From contig NZ_BMTS01000004.1 in the NCBI RefSeq assembly GCF_014649795.1, forward strand, positions 372,001-436,000: DNA of 64,000 nucleotides, read 5' to 3'. The stretch is from Streptomyces melanogenes. GTDB lineage: Bacteria; Actinomycetota; Actinomycetes; Streptomycetales; Streptomycetaceae. The notes under the pieces were generated by a model. It had not been told where the DNA came from. It saw nothing but the letters and a program-made list of their open reading frames with translations, and did not search any database. Each line of letters opens with the position of its first letter. The first letter of the stretch is position 1. Made by a program: the position numbers and the translations under genes. Of the stretch, positions 7,674-16,900 are shown one piece after another.

Positions 7674-9602
7674 TCAGCGCACGACCTGCCCGGCCACCGC
7701 CTGGCCCCGCAGCGACGCGCTGACCTTGGACAGGCGCAGGGCCAGCTGGATCTCCAGGGCCGGGCCCGGCTGCTGCCACTCGGGGCCGAGCAGCTGCGAG
7801 ACGCGCTCCAGGCGCCGGGCCACCGTGTTGGTGTGCACCCGCAGCGCCTCGGCCGCGTACGTGGGACTGGCGCCCGCCGCGAAGTACGCCTCCAGGGTGG
7901 CGGCGAGATTGGTGGAGCGCCGCTCGTCGTAGGTGAGGATCGGGCCGAGCGTCTGCTCGATGAACGCGCCGATGTCCCGACTGCCGCCCAGCAGCATGCC
8001 GACGAAGCCGAGTTCGTCGGCCATCGCCGGAGTGTCCGCGTCCTCCTTGCCGAGGATCGTCAGGACGTCCAGACAGGCGGCGGCCTCCTGGTACGCGGCG
8101 CGGAGCTCCTCCGGGCCGCCGCAGGCCGAGGCCGCGCCCACCGCGACCGGCCGGCCGAGCGTCTTGGCCAGGCGCTGCTTCACGTCGCGGGCGGCCTCGC
8201 GCGCGTCGGAGTGCGGCAGCAGGATCACGAGATGGCCGTTGTGGACCGTTCTGGCGCCCCCGCGGAGCCAGACGAAGGTCGACGTCCAGGTCGACAGGGC
8301 GTGGCCGCCGCCGACCGGCAGCTGGGTGACGATCACGGCGTGCCGACGGCTCAGGTCGAGCCCGAGCCCCTTGAGGCGGCGCTGACAGCGGCGGCTGAAC
8401 GGGACGCCGTTGAGCAGCCGGTCCAGCGCCTCGTCGCGGAACTTGCGGTCGGCGGACTCGGTGCCGCGGTTGAGCGTGACCAGGATCGCCGCCGCCTGGA
8501 CCGCGTACCGGACCAGGTCCAGGTCGGGAGTCCGGCCCGCCGGGCAGCGCAGGACGAACGCGCCCCGGTCCTCCTCGCCCGCCCGCACGGGCACCACCGC
8601 GGTGCCGTCGTCCAGGTGGACGACGCGCTGCTCGGCGCGCGCCGTGAAGGTCGCGGCGGCCAGCTCCTCCTCGTCGTCCCACTCGCCGCCGGTGCGGGCC
8701 ATCGTGTCGTCGTTCTCGTCACGCAGCCACACCGAGCCGTCGAGCTCCTTGACCGCGGCGGCGGCGAACGCCTTCACATCGGCTCCGCCGAGGGCGAGTT
8801 CGACCAGCTGCCCGCCGCTGAGCGCCGTCTCCCGCTGCGTCCGCTCCCGGGCGCGCAGCCGGTCGACCTCGGCGGCCAGCTCGGCGACCCGGCCGCGGGC
8901 GTTCTCCAGGGCCTGGACCGACTGCACGGCGGCGGTGGCGTAGTTGGCGACGGTGGACATCGTCGCGACCTCGTCCGCCGTGTACGAGCGGGCGACCCGG
9001 TCGCCGCCGAAGAGCACGCCCACCACCTTGCCCGCGCTGCGCAGCGGCACCGCGACCAGCGCCGTCAGGCCCTCCTCGACGACGACGGCCTCGATGTGGT
9101 CGGAGCGCGGGATCGTGTCGTTCCGGTGGCAGTCGGAGGTCCACACCGGCGACTGGCCCACCGCGTCGATGGCGTTCAGGCCCTGCCAGACGGGGACGCG
9201 GGCGACCCCGCCGAGCACGGAGATAGCGCCGTCGGCGGCGCGGATGCACGACCCGTCCTCGCCGTCGAGGAGCAGCACCCAGGCCATGTCCACGTGCAGC
9301 AGGAGCCGGGTGCGGCGCACCAGGGTGGTGAGCAGCGAGTCGAGGTCCTCCTGCTCGGCCAGGGCCCGGGTGGTGTCCATCAGCAGCGCGAGCTCGTTCT
9401 TGCGCCGCTCCAGGTCGGCCATCTGCTGCTCGACCCCGAGGGCGAGTTGCTCGGCCCGTTCGAGGTCGTCCACGACGTGGGGCGGAGCGCCTCCCCGCCG
9501 TGCCTGCAGCGCCGGTTGACTGAAGGCTCCGCGGGAGGCCCGCATCGCCAGGAGTTCCAGATAGGTGACGGCACCGCTCAGGGTGGCCGTGTCTTCGGAC
9601 AT
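7674..9602 (-). CDS. GAF-domain PucR-type transcriptional regulator
   Basis: 642 residues from ATG 9602 (GGAGTGAG upstream). The N-terminal ~80 residues are helical with a coiled-coil-like stretch (LALGVEQQMADLERRKNEL). A GAF domain follows (about 85-240; TTLVRRTRLLLHVDMAWVLL to SVANYATAAVQ-like helix). A second short coiled coil lies near 245-265. The C-terminal half has the CdaR/PucR arrangement: DEALDRLLNGVPF, a GGDEF-like fold, then the HTH_30 segment with AAALEAYFAAG-like helix and the TNTVARRLERVSQLLG recognition helix. Such proteins respond to small molecules. The target is not obvious; the upstream 537-base gap may contain its own promoter. Confidence 0.85.
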   Translation of the reverse strand: MSEDTATLSGAVTYLELLAMRASRGAFSQPALQARRGGAPPHVVDDLERAEQLALGVEQQMADLERRKNELALLMDTTRALAEQEDLDSLLTTLVRRTRLLLHVDMAWVLLLDGEDGSCIRAADGAISVLGGVARVPVWQGLNAIDAVGQSPVWTSDCHRNDTIPRSDHIEAVVVEEGLTALVAVPLRSAGKVVGVLFGGDRVARSYTADEVATMSTVANYATAAVQSVQALENARGRVAELAAEVDRLRARERTQRETALSGGQLVELALGGADVKAFAAAAVKELDGSVWLRDENDDTMARTGGEWDDEEELAAATFTARAEQRVVHLDDGTAVVPVRAGEEDRGAFVLRCPAGRTPDLDLVRYAVQAAAILVTLNRGTESADRKFRDEALDRLLNGVPFSRRCQRRLKGLGLDLSRRHAVIVTQLPVGGGHALSTWTSTFVWLRGGARTVHNGHLVILLPHSDAREAARDVKQRLAKTLGRPVAVGAASACGGPEELRAAYQEAAACLDVLTILGKEDADTPAMADELGFVGMLLGGSRDIGAFIEQTLGPILTYDERRSTNLAATLEAYFAAGASPTYAAEALRVHTNTVARRLERVSQLLGPEWQQPGPALEIQLALRLSKVSASLRGQAVAGQVVR

Positions 9603-10139
9603 CTCACTCCGTACTGTGCGCAGGGGGATGCTCCGCCGACGGGTGGCGCCGATGCGACAGAGCGACTGGGGGTGATGGGGGGTGTCCAGTCTCCGCCGGT
9701 CCGTCGCCCGGCGGAAGAACGCACGGCGCCCGGGGGTGCGCCGTGGTCGGCGGGTCGAACGGCAGGGCGGAAGCGGCACCGCTGACCTGCTCTTGAGTTC
9801 TCCGGCTGCATTCTTCGTCACCACGACAGGACCCCCCGCGGCCATTAGGACTTCATCACGATGGCGCGATCAAGTAATTTCCCGTGTTTTGGCCAGAACT
9901 GTGCGGCGCCTCGGGAATCGCCGCTGATGGGGCTCCGGACGGGCTTCCGGAACTTGACACGCGAGCGTCAGTACGGTCCGCCGGGGCCGCGAGAAGCTCC
10001 ATTACCTCAACCCGGTGCCGCTCCACGAGATCCAGGGAGCGATGGATCCAGAAGGTCGAACGCCTGTGGACCCGCCCGGGCGGCGAGGGCCGACGCCAAT
10101 CCGTTCGCGGCCCGAGCCGCACGTCCGTAACCTGCGGGG
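9603..10139. other. 537-bp intergenic region
   Basis: No convincing gene. There is an AT-richer patch around 9843-9905, plausible as the promoter for the leftward PucR-type gene. A TTGACA hexamer occurs at 9954-9959 but no properly spaced -10 follows. The short open frames here have poor codon bias. Confidence 0.4.
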
Positions 10140-10598
10140 ATGCACATCCCGACCCACGAACTGACCGCGGCCGACCGCGAGCTCATCGACTTCGCGCGTG
10201 ACATCGTCGACGCGAACACCGACGGGGAGGACGGCGTCCACACCATGGGCGCCGCCGTCCGCGCGGCCGACGGTGCGATGTACGGCGGCATCAACCTCTA
10301 CCACTTCACCGGCGGCCCCTGCGCGGAGCTCGTCGCCCTCGGCAACGCGCGCGCCTGTGGCGCCCGGGAGCTCTCCACGATCGTCGCCGTCGGCAACCTC
10401 GGCCGCGGTGTCGTGGGCCCGTGCGGCAGGGACCGGCAGGTCCTCTTCGACTACCACCCCGGCATCCGCGTGATCCTGCCCACGGCCGGGGGCGTCGTGG
10501 CAAGCGTGGCGATCAAGGACCTCGTGCCGTTCGCCTACGCGTGGAGCCCGGACGGGGCCTCGAAGGCGGACGACGGCGAACGGCCCGGCACGCCGTAA
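10140..10598 (+). CDS. Cytidine/blasticidin deaminase-like protein
   Basis: 152 residues of the cytidine deaminase fold. The first zinc motif is C61-A-E63 in a GGPCAELVALGNA context, with Glu63 as the expected proton shuttle. The second site is GPCGRDRQ, where Cys95 is kept but the residue at the PCxxC second cysteine position is Asp98. One classical zinc ligand is therefore replaced. The remainder (TIVAVGNLG, PGIRVILPT) fits the family. Possible roles are nucleoside deamination or nucleoside-antibiotic detoxification; the Asp may still bind metal. It stands alone between a long gap and a terminator. Confidence 0.75.
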   Translation: MHIPTHELTAADRELIDFARDIVDANTDGEDGVHTMGAAVRAADGAMYGGINLYHFTGGPCAELVALGNARACGARELSTIVAVGNLGRGVVGPCGRDRQVLFDYHPGIRVILPTAGGVVASVAIKDLVPFAYAWSPDGASKADDGERPGTP

Positions 10599-10625
10599 CG
10601 GGGTGGCGAAGCGCACTCATAGAGC

Positions 10626-10655
10626 GGGGCTATGGGTCCATCGACCCATAGCCCC
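10626..10655. terminator. Stem-loop terminator
   Basis: Perfect 13-bp stem (GGGGCTATGGGTC) with a 4-base loop, 28 bases after the deaminase-like gene. Confidence 0.8.
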
Positions 10656-10718
10656 TACCGGGGTGCGGGGCGCGGGCGGAGGGTGAGGTCGTAAGCCTTC
10701 CGCTGAAGCAGGGACACC

Positions 10719-10880
10719 ATGTACACCCTCCTCTTCCTCCTCATCTTCTTGTGCGTCCTGGCGGTGCTCCGCGAGTGGCCCCGCCGGTTCCGGATGCTCC
10801 TGTGGACGGGAACCCTGGCCGCCACGGTGCTGGCGTTCCTGCCCCACGTCCTGGACCACACCTTCCACATCGCCCTCTGA
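10719..10880 (+). CDS. Small membrane protein (53 aa)
   Basis: ATG 10719 to TGA 10878-10880 encodes 53 residues with two hydrophobic helices: LLFLLIFLCVLAVL near the N-terminus and LLWTGTLAATVLAFLP in the middle, joined by a basic REWPRRFR loop. GC3 is high. It ends 31 bases before the dsbB-like gene on the same strand, with no terminator between. The upstream ribosome site is weak (GCAGGGACACC). I do not recognise a family. The neighbour suggests a small partner of the disulfide-forming membrane enzyme. Confidence 0.6.
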   Translation: MYTLLFLLIFLCVLAVLREWPRRFRMLLWTGTLAATVLAFLPHVLDHTFHIAL

Positions 10881-10911
10881 GCCGTACGCCCTCGGAGGAG
10901 GAGACCTCACC

Positions 10912-11544
10912 ATGACCGCCACACTCACCGCCCCCGCCCCCGCCACCTCGGCCGGCCTCTCGCACCGCCTCGGACTGTGGTTCGCCCACGCCTACGTCCT
11001 GGGCATGTGCGGCACCCTCGCCGGTGCCTACTTCTTCCAGTTCGGGCTGGGGGAGTACCCCTGCCCCATGTGTCTGCTCCAGCGGATGTTCTTCCTGCTC
11101 AGCGCGGTCGGCCCGGCCTGGATCATCGCCCGCTCGCGCAACGGCGCGGTGACCACCCGCGAGTTCGCCGCCGGCTGGGGGTGGGCCGTGGTGGCCGCGC
11201 TGATCGGGAGCACCGTCTCGGCCACCCAGGTCCTGATGCACATCGTGCCCCCGGACCCCGGGTACGCCGGCGCCCTGTTCGGCCTGCACCTGTACACCTG
11301 GGCCCTGATCGCCTTCCTTGCCGCCGCGGTCGCCGCCGGAGCCGCCCTGTTCCTGGCCCCCGAGGCCGAGCCCCTGGACGCCGGCGTCGCCTCGCCCGCC
11401 CTGCGCAGGGCCTCGGCCGTGACCCTCGCCGTGCTGCTCGCCTTCGCGGCCAGCAACCTCGTGGCCTGCTTCGTCCTCCAGGGCTTCCACTGGCAGATGC
11501 CCGGTGACCCCACCAGCTACCGGCTCATCACCGACCTCCTCTGA
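10912..11544 (+). CDS. Disulfide bond formation protein B (DsbB family)
   Basis: 210 residues with four predicted transmembrane helices. The DsbB signature EYPCPMCLLQRMFF (CxxC) follows the first helix; a later LVACFVLQGFHWQ segment precedes the C-terminus. DsbB/VKOR-type enzymes pass electrons from a periplasmic or extracytoplasmic thiol oxidase to quinone. A GGAGGAGGAG site precedes ATG 10912. The second periplasmic cysteine pair is not obvious. An 18-bp terminator hairpin follows 10 bases after the stop. Confidence 0.85.
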   Translation: MTATLTAPAPATSAGLSHRLGLWFAHAYVLGMCGTLAGAYFFQFGLGEYPCPMCLLQRMFFLLSAVGPAWIIARSRNGAVTTREFAAGWGWAVVAALIGSTVSATQVLMHIVPPDPGYAGALFGLHLYTWALIAFLAAAVAAGAALFLAPEAEPLDAGVASPALRRASAVTLAVLLAFAASNLVACFVLQGFHWQMPGDPTSYRLITDLL

Positions 11545-11554
11545 CCCCCGGACC

Positions 11555-11598
11555 CGCCTCTTCCCCGGCCGACCCCGACCTCGGCCGGGGAAGAGGCG
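11555..11598. terminator. Stem-loop terminator
   Basis: Perfect 18-bp inverted repeat (CGCCTCTTCCCCGGCCGA) with an 8-base loop, directly after the DsbB gene. Confidence 0.85.
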
Positions 11599-11704
11599 TA
11601 CGGCCGCCCGCGCCCGCATTCGGACGCGGAGACGTCCCCCACACCGGCGCATCCGCTCCACGGGACTGTCCAGGTCCGGCCGAGGCGGGCGACGATGGTC
11701 GTCT

Positions 11705-12803
11705 ATGGTCGCGGAACCCCGGGTCGCGCAACCCCCGGTCACGGAGCCTCTGATCGCGCAGCCGTGTGCGCGCAAGTGCCACGCCGTCCTGTCCCTGCTG
11801 GGGGCCGTACTCGCCGCCGCCTTCGGCGCGTGGGCGTTCTGGGCCCTGGCCGCCCCCGCCGCGTACGCCGCCGCACCCGCGCGCGGGCGCGGCCCACTGC
11901 GAACTGGGCGCCTACTTCAGCGACTTGTTCGACATCGACCCGGTCAGGAACCGGTTCTCCGCACGGCTGTGGCTGTGGACGATCTGCCCGGACCGGAGCT
12001 CCGACCCGCTGCCGCACGTCTCCCTGACCAACGCCGACGACCCGGTGACCTCGGAGCCGCACGTGGTCGACCGGGGCGGGCAGGTGCTCGACCAGGTGCT
12101 GGTGCAGTCGAGCTTCCGCCAGGAGTGGGACGTACGCGACTTCCCCTTCGACCGGCACCGCATCGAGGTCCTGGTGACCGCGCCGGACGACACCACCCGC
12201 TTCCGCTTCGCGCCGGACGCGGCCGACTCCTCGCTCAACCCGGAGATCCGCCCGCCCGGCTGGCGGGTCACCGGCTTCCGTCTGACCGCGGTGGACCAGC
12301 ACTACGCGACCAACTACGGCGACCGCGGCCTGCGCCACGGCAGCACCTACAGCCGCGTCCGCATCCAGATCGACGTGGCCCGCGCCGATCCGACGGCCTT
12401 CTGGAAGCTCACCACCCCGCTCTACCTCGCGCTGCTCATCGCCGCCGCCACCTTCCTGGTCTCCTCGGCCGACGAGGAGCTGGTGACCGCCGAGCGGCTG
12501 GAGGGCATGCACAGCCGGCTCGGGGTGCTCGGCGGGGGCCTGTTCGTGGTGGTGCTGAACGGGCAGCAGGTCGACTCGACGGTCTCCAGCACCAGCGGGC
12601 TGACCCTGATGGACTGGCTCCACCTGGCCACCCTTGCCTTCCTCCTGCTCGCCGTGGCCGGCACCGTCCTGGCCTGGCGCTGGACCGCCCGGGGCGGCAG
12701 CACGGCACGGGCGGAGCGGCTCAGCCGCCGGGGAGCGTGGATCGGACTCGCCGCGTACGCGGTGACGTGCGGGGGACTGGTCGCGCTGGCGGCGTGCCGC
12801 TGA
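11705..12803 (+). CDS. Pentameric ligand-gated ion channel homologue, apparent frameshift
   Basis: Two frames are needed to read this gene. From ATG 11705 the first gives MVAEPRVAQPPVTEPLIA, a basic stretch, then a signal helix with AVLSLLGAVLAAAFGAWAFW and an AYAAAPA cleavage-like end. Around 11885-11893 (CGCGCGGGCG) the reading must shift by one base, after which AAHCELGAYFSDLFDID leads into an extracellular beta domain containing DFPFDRHRIEVLV, the FPFD motif of Cys-loop-type receptors. Four membrane segments follow: PLYLALLIAAATFLV, LGVLGGGLFVVVLNGQ, WLHLATLAFLLLAVAGTVL and GLAAYAVTCGGLVALA. This matches prokaryotic GLIC-like channels. The frameshift could be real or a sequencing indel; GTG 11766 would give an in-frame but implausible N-terminus. 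Confidence 0.65.
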
Positions 12804-12817
12804 GCCTCCGTCAGGGA

Positions 12818-13873
12818 TCAGACCGCCAGGGTGGCGACGGGGTGCAGCGCGGCGAACTCCAGCGGCGCCGACGGGTCGATGGAGACGTCGTGCGGAGCCG
12901 GTTCGGCGCCCGCCCGCACCAGCAGATCGCCCACCGCCGCGATCATCGCGCCGTTGTCCGTGCACAGCCGCAGCGGCGGTACACGCAGGGTGATGCCCGC
13001 CGCCCCGCAGCGCTCCTGGGCCAGCGCCCGCACCCGGGAGTTGGCGGCCACCCCGCCCACGACGACCAACGTGCCGACCCCGTGCCGGACGCAGGCCGCG
13101 ACGGCCTTGCGGGTCAGCACGTCCGCGACCGCCTCCTGGAGGGCGGCGGCCCCGTCGGCGACCGGCAGTACACCGTCCCGGTGCCGCTCGGCCCAGCGGG
13201 CGGCCGCCGTCTTGAGACCCGAGAAGGAGAAGGCGTACGGATCGTCGCGCGGGCCGGTCAGGGGACGCGGGAACACCACGGCGTCCGGCCTCCCCTCGCG
13301 CGCCGCGCGGTCGATCGCGGGCCCGCCCGGGTACGGCAGCCCGAAGGCCCGGGCCACCTTGTCGAAGCACTCGCCCGCCGCGTCGTCGACGGTGTCCCCG
13401 AGATGCACGATCGGATCGCGTGCCAGATCCCGTACGAGCAGCAGCGAGGTGTGTCCGCCGGAGACGATCAGCACCATGCAGGGGTCGGGCAGCGGCCCGT
13501 GCTCCAGCGTGTCGGCCGCCACGTGCCCGGCCAGGTGGTGCACCCCGTACAACGGCACGTCCAGCGCGTACGCCAGCGCCTTCGCGCCCGCGAGCCCCAC
13601 TTGGAGCGCCCCGGACAGACCGGGCCCGGTGGTCACCGCGACGGCCCCGATGTCCGCCATCCTCAACCCGGCCTCGGCCAGGGCCCGGTGGACCACCGGG
13701 GTGAGGGAGTGGAGATGGGCGCGGGCGGCGATCTCCGGCACGACCCCACCGAACCGAGCGTGCTCGTCCATGCTGGACGCCACGACGTGCCCGAGCAGCC
13801 GCCCGTCCCGCACGAGCCCCGCGCCGGTCTCGTCACAGGACGACTCGATGCCGAGCACCAGGGAAGAACTCAC
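12818..13873 (-). CDS. tsaD: tRNA N6-threonylcarbamoyladenosine transferase TsaD
   Basis: 351 residues from GTG 13873, preceded at 5 bases by AGGTGG; an ATG six codons upstream lacks a site. Hallmarks are [19 protein letters not shown] (metal-binding HxxxH), [19 protein letters not shown]-type [34 protein letters not shown] and the CTDNGAMIA segment, so the active site is complete. TsaD transfers threonylcarbamoyl to A37 of ANN-decoding tRNAs. None of the usual partners (tsaB, rimI, tsaE, alr) is here; it follows the STAND operon on the same strand. It may be a second copy. Confidence 0.92.
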   Translation of the reverse strand: MSSSLVLGIESSCDETGAGLVRDGRLLGHVVASSMDEHARFGGVVPEIAARAHLHSLTPVVHRALAEAGLRMADIGAVAVTTGPGLSGALQVGLAGAKALAYALDVPLYGVHHLAGHVAADTLEHGPLPDPCMVLIVSGGHTSLLLVRDLARDPIVHLGDTVDDAAGECFDKVARAFGLPYPGGPAIDRAAREGRPDAVVFPRPLTGPRDDPYAFSFSGLKTAAARWAERHRDGVLPVADGAAALQEAVADVLTRKAVAACVRHGVGTLVVVGGVAANSRVRALAQERCGAAGITLRVPPLRLCTDNGAMIAAVGDLLVRAGAEPAPHDVSIDPSAPLEFAALHPVATLAV

Positions 13874-13902
13874 CGGACCACCTTTCTGCATAGAATTAGT
13901 TA

Positions 13903-13919
13903 TTGCACATCCTATGCAA
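13903..13919. promoter_or_regulatory. Operator-like inverted repeat upstream of tsaD
   Basis: TTGCA-N7-TGCAA, a perfect 5+5 inverted repeat resembling MarR-family sites, in the AT-rich 90 bases between the STAND gene stop and tsaD. A second 7-bp repeat (TGCATAG/CTATGCA, 13888-13918) overlaps it. On the minus strand TTGCAT followed by an AT-rich TAACTAAT stretch could serve as a promoter. Confidence 0.4.
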
Positions 13920-13963
13920 GAAGCCCTTCGGGTCAGACGGGCGCGCACTCGCACGCGACCCCG

Positions 13964-16900
13964 TCAGCCGCAAAGCGCCATCGGCGCATACCCCGGCGCA
14001 TACGCGCGCCACGTCTCCCGCGTGATCCCGCCGCCCGAGACCGCACACGCCAGCGCCTCCCATTCCCGGAGTGCGAACGGCCACCGGACCACCGTCGCCG
14101 CGCTGCCCTCCAGCAGTGTGCGTCCGTCGGGGGACATGGTGAGGGCGACTACGTCGCCGTCGGTGTAGCGCAGGGGGCTGCCGATGGGGGTGCCCGTCGC
14201 CGGGTTCCAGAGGCGTACCGTGCTGTCCTCCGATCCGGATGCCAGCATGTCGTCGCCCCAGGCCAGGGAACGTACGGTGTCGGTGTGGCCGGTCAGTGTG
14301 CGCAGGGGGCGGCCCGAGGTCGTCTCCCACAGGATGACGCGGCGGTCGTCGCTTCCGCTCGCCAGCATGTGGCCGTCCGGTGAGAACGCCAGCGTCGGGA
14401 CGTAGAGGTGGTGGCCCTTCAACTCCACCGGGGTGGTGGTGTAGTTGGTGTTTTCTCTCCATAGCAGGATGCGGGTTTCCTCCCCGTTGTCCAGCCCCAC
14501 CGCCAGCTCACCGTGTGGTCCCAGCGCCACCGACCTCACCTGGCCCGTCAGGCCCACCCCCACGGGCGGACCGTCCCGTGTCAGGAGCAGTACCGGGCCG
14601 TCCCGCCAGGCGGCCACGGCCGTGCCGTCCGGGGCCGCTCGTACGTCCACGGCGCCCGGGTGGCGTACCACCACGCGCTGTGTGCCCGTCCGGGGGGTGA
14701 GCTCGCGCAGTGCCCCGTCGTCGGTGAGTGCCAGCAGTGCCGTGGGGGAGCGCCAGGCCAGGCCCACCACCGCCGGGCCGCCGGTGTTCCAGGAGGAGGG
14801 GGTGTCGAGGAGGCGGACGGTGCCGCTGTTCGTCCCTACCGCGACCGTGCCGTCCGGGCCGTACGCGAGCGCGGTGACCTCGCCGTCGGCCGTCGCCACC
14901 GGGTGGGACGCGGGGGAGCGGCGGCCCGTCACGTCCCAGGTCACCAGCCGGTGTTCACGGTTGAGGGACACCAGCGTCCGGCCGTCCGTGGCCAGGTCCT
15001 GGACCGCGGCGGTGGGCGGTCCCGTGCGCGCCGCACCCTGCCGCACCGGTGCGCCGCGGAGCACCCAGCCGTGCACCCGGCCCACCTCGTCGCCCGTGAA
15101 CACCACACCCGTGAGCGGATCGGCCACCAGGGCCGTGGACGTGGGAGCCGCAGCCGTGGTGGGTGGGGTCGCCAGTGACTGCGTGCTCGCCCAGGTGTGG
15201 ATCTGTGTGCCGTCGACGGCCGAGGGGTGTCCATCCGGGCCCAGCGCCAAGCGGATTCCGTAGGGAGCGGCGTGGAGTTCCGCGTCCGCCGCCGTTGCGT
15301 CCGTGATCGCCGACACCCGCACGGCCACCACATGTCCGCCCGCCGCCACCACGGCCAGGTGTCTCTCCTCGTCCACGACGACCGCCGACACCGCCCCACC
15401 CAGTTTGATCAGCGGCAGCGATACGGGCGGCTTCCCCGGCACCAACCGCCAGCGGGCGAGCGTGCCGTCGTCCGTTCCGGTCAGCAGCACCCCGGCCGAC
15501 TCGTCCACCGCGACCGCGCTGACCCGTACGCGTAACGGCAACTGGACGCGTACAACCGGCTGTTCGCCACCGACACCCTGCATCAGAACTGTCCCACCCT
15601 CGTCGCCGGACACCAACCGGGCCGACCTCGTCAGGGCCACCGCCGTCACGGTGTCGTCATGGCGCGCACCCGCGCGGCGCACCTCCCGCCCGGTGAGTGG
15701 ATCGACCAGGCGTACGGTCCCGTCCGAGCAGCCCAACACGGCCGCACCCTGCGGTGTGAGGGTCGGAGCCAGCACGTTCGCCGCCACACCGCCCAGCTCC
15801 GGGACGAGCGAGGTCAACTGGCCTTCGGGGGAGGCCAGTACATTGACGAGTGTTTCGCGTGTGGCCTGGGTGTCCCGCACCCGTACACCCGCGAGCGCGA
15901 TGAGAGCCGCGGCATCGCGCCGCTCACCCGCCGCCGTACGCGCCTGGGCAGCGAGCCGCAGGCCCTCGACGGTGGTCCTCGCCTCCTCGGTGATGCGCAC
16001 CTGCCGGAACAGGACCGCCCCGACGACCAGCGCCAGCACCAGCCCGAGCGCGGTGAACAACTGGCGCCGCAGCACGAGCTTCGTCCGTCGCTCGGCTTCC
16101 CTGGTGCGCTCCTCAGTACGGCGTCTGTCGTCCTCCGCGTCCCGCGAGGCCCGGACGAAGTCCTGTTCGGCCGGGTTGAGTGACCACCGGGCGCCGTCGA
16201 GCGCGTCGAGGCCGCGCAGTTGCCCGGACGGCAGGAGGAACCCGGGGTCCCGGCGTTCCGCCAGCCAGCGGCGGGTCTGCGCGGAGATGTCGTCCTGCAG
16301 GCGCTTCGCCTTGACGTCCTCCGAGAGCCACTCCCGCAGCAGCGGCCACTTCTCCAGAAGCACTTCGTGTGCGACTTCCAGCGTCGGCTCGGCCGTTTGC
16401 TTCTTGCGGTCGACGAGCAGGAGCCTCGCCTCGACGAACGGGCGGACGGCCGCCAGCACCGCCGCCTCGCTGTCGGCCTCGGTGATCAGTTCCGCGGCGG
16501 GCGCCCGGTGCCGCGTCGGCCGTTCACCGGCGCCCAGATAGGCGAGGCGGGTGAAGACACGGCGTACGGTGGCGTGCAGATCCGGGTCCAGGGCGAGCCA
16601 GATGCCCTGCACCCCTTCCTCCAGGACCGCGCCGATACCGCCGAGGCGCTGATACGCGGACAGCGTCAGCTCGTTCGCCGGGGTGCGCAGCTCCCACAGC
16701 CGCTTCAACGTGTACGCGATCAGGGGCAGGCTGCCGGCCCCGGCACCGGCGTCCTCGATGATCCGCCGGACCAACGTCTCCTCGACATGGCACCCGACGG
16801 TCTCGGCGGGGCCGCGCACCGCGCCGCGCAGACCGGCGTCCGAGAGCGGGAGCAGCCAGTACTGATGCTCCGTCACCAGTCGTGCGAGCGGGGCGCTCGA

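Noticed and set aside
5963..7723. A 586-codon + strand open frame
   Set aside because: Antisense to the hemerythrin gene and out of frame with TetR; composition is shadow-like.
9856..10122. Possible genes on both strands in the 9603-10139 gap
   Set aside because: No ribosome site, no recognisable fold and poor codon bias.
11504..14383. A 959-codon open frame on the + strand
   Set aside because: It runs through the ion channel gene and antisense to tsaD and the STAND gene, has Arg/Pro/Gly-rich low-complexity content, and is a high-GC shadow. Only its part 11705-11888 is used, as the channel's signal peptide.
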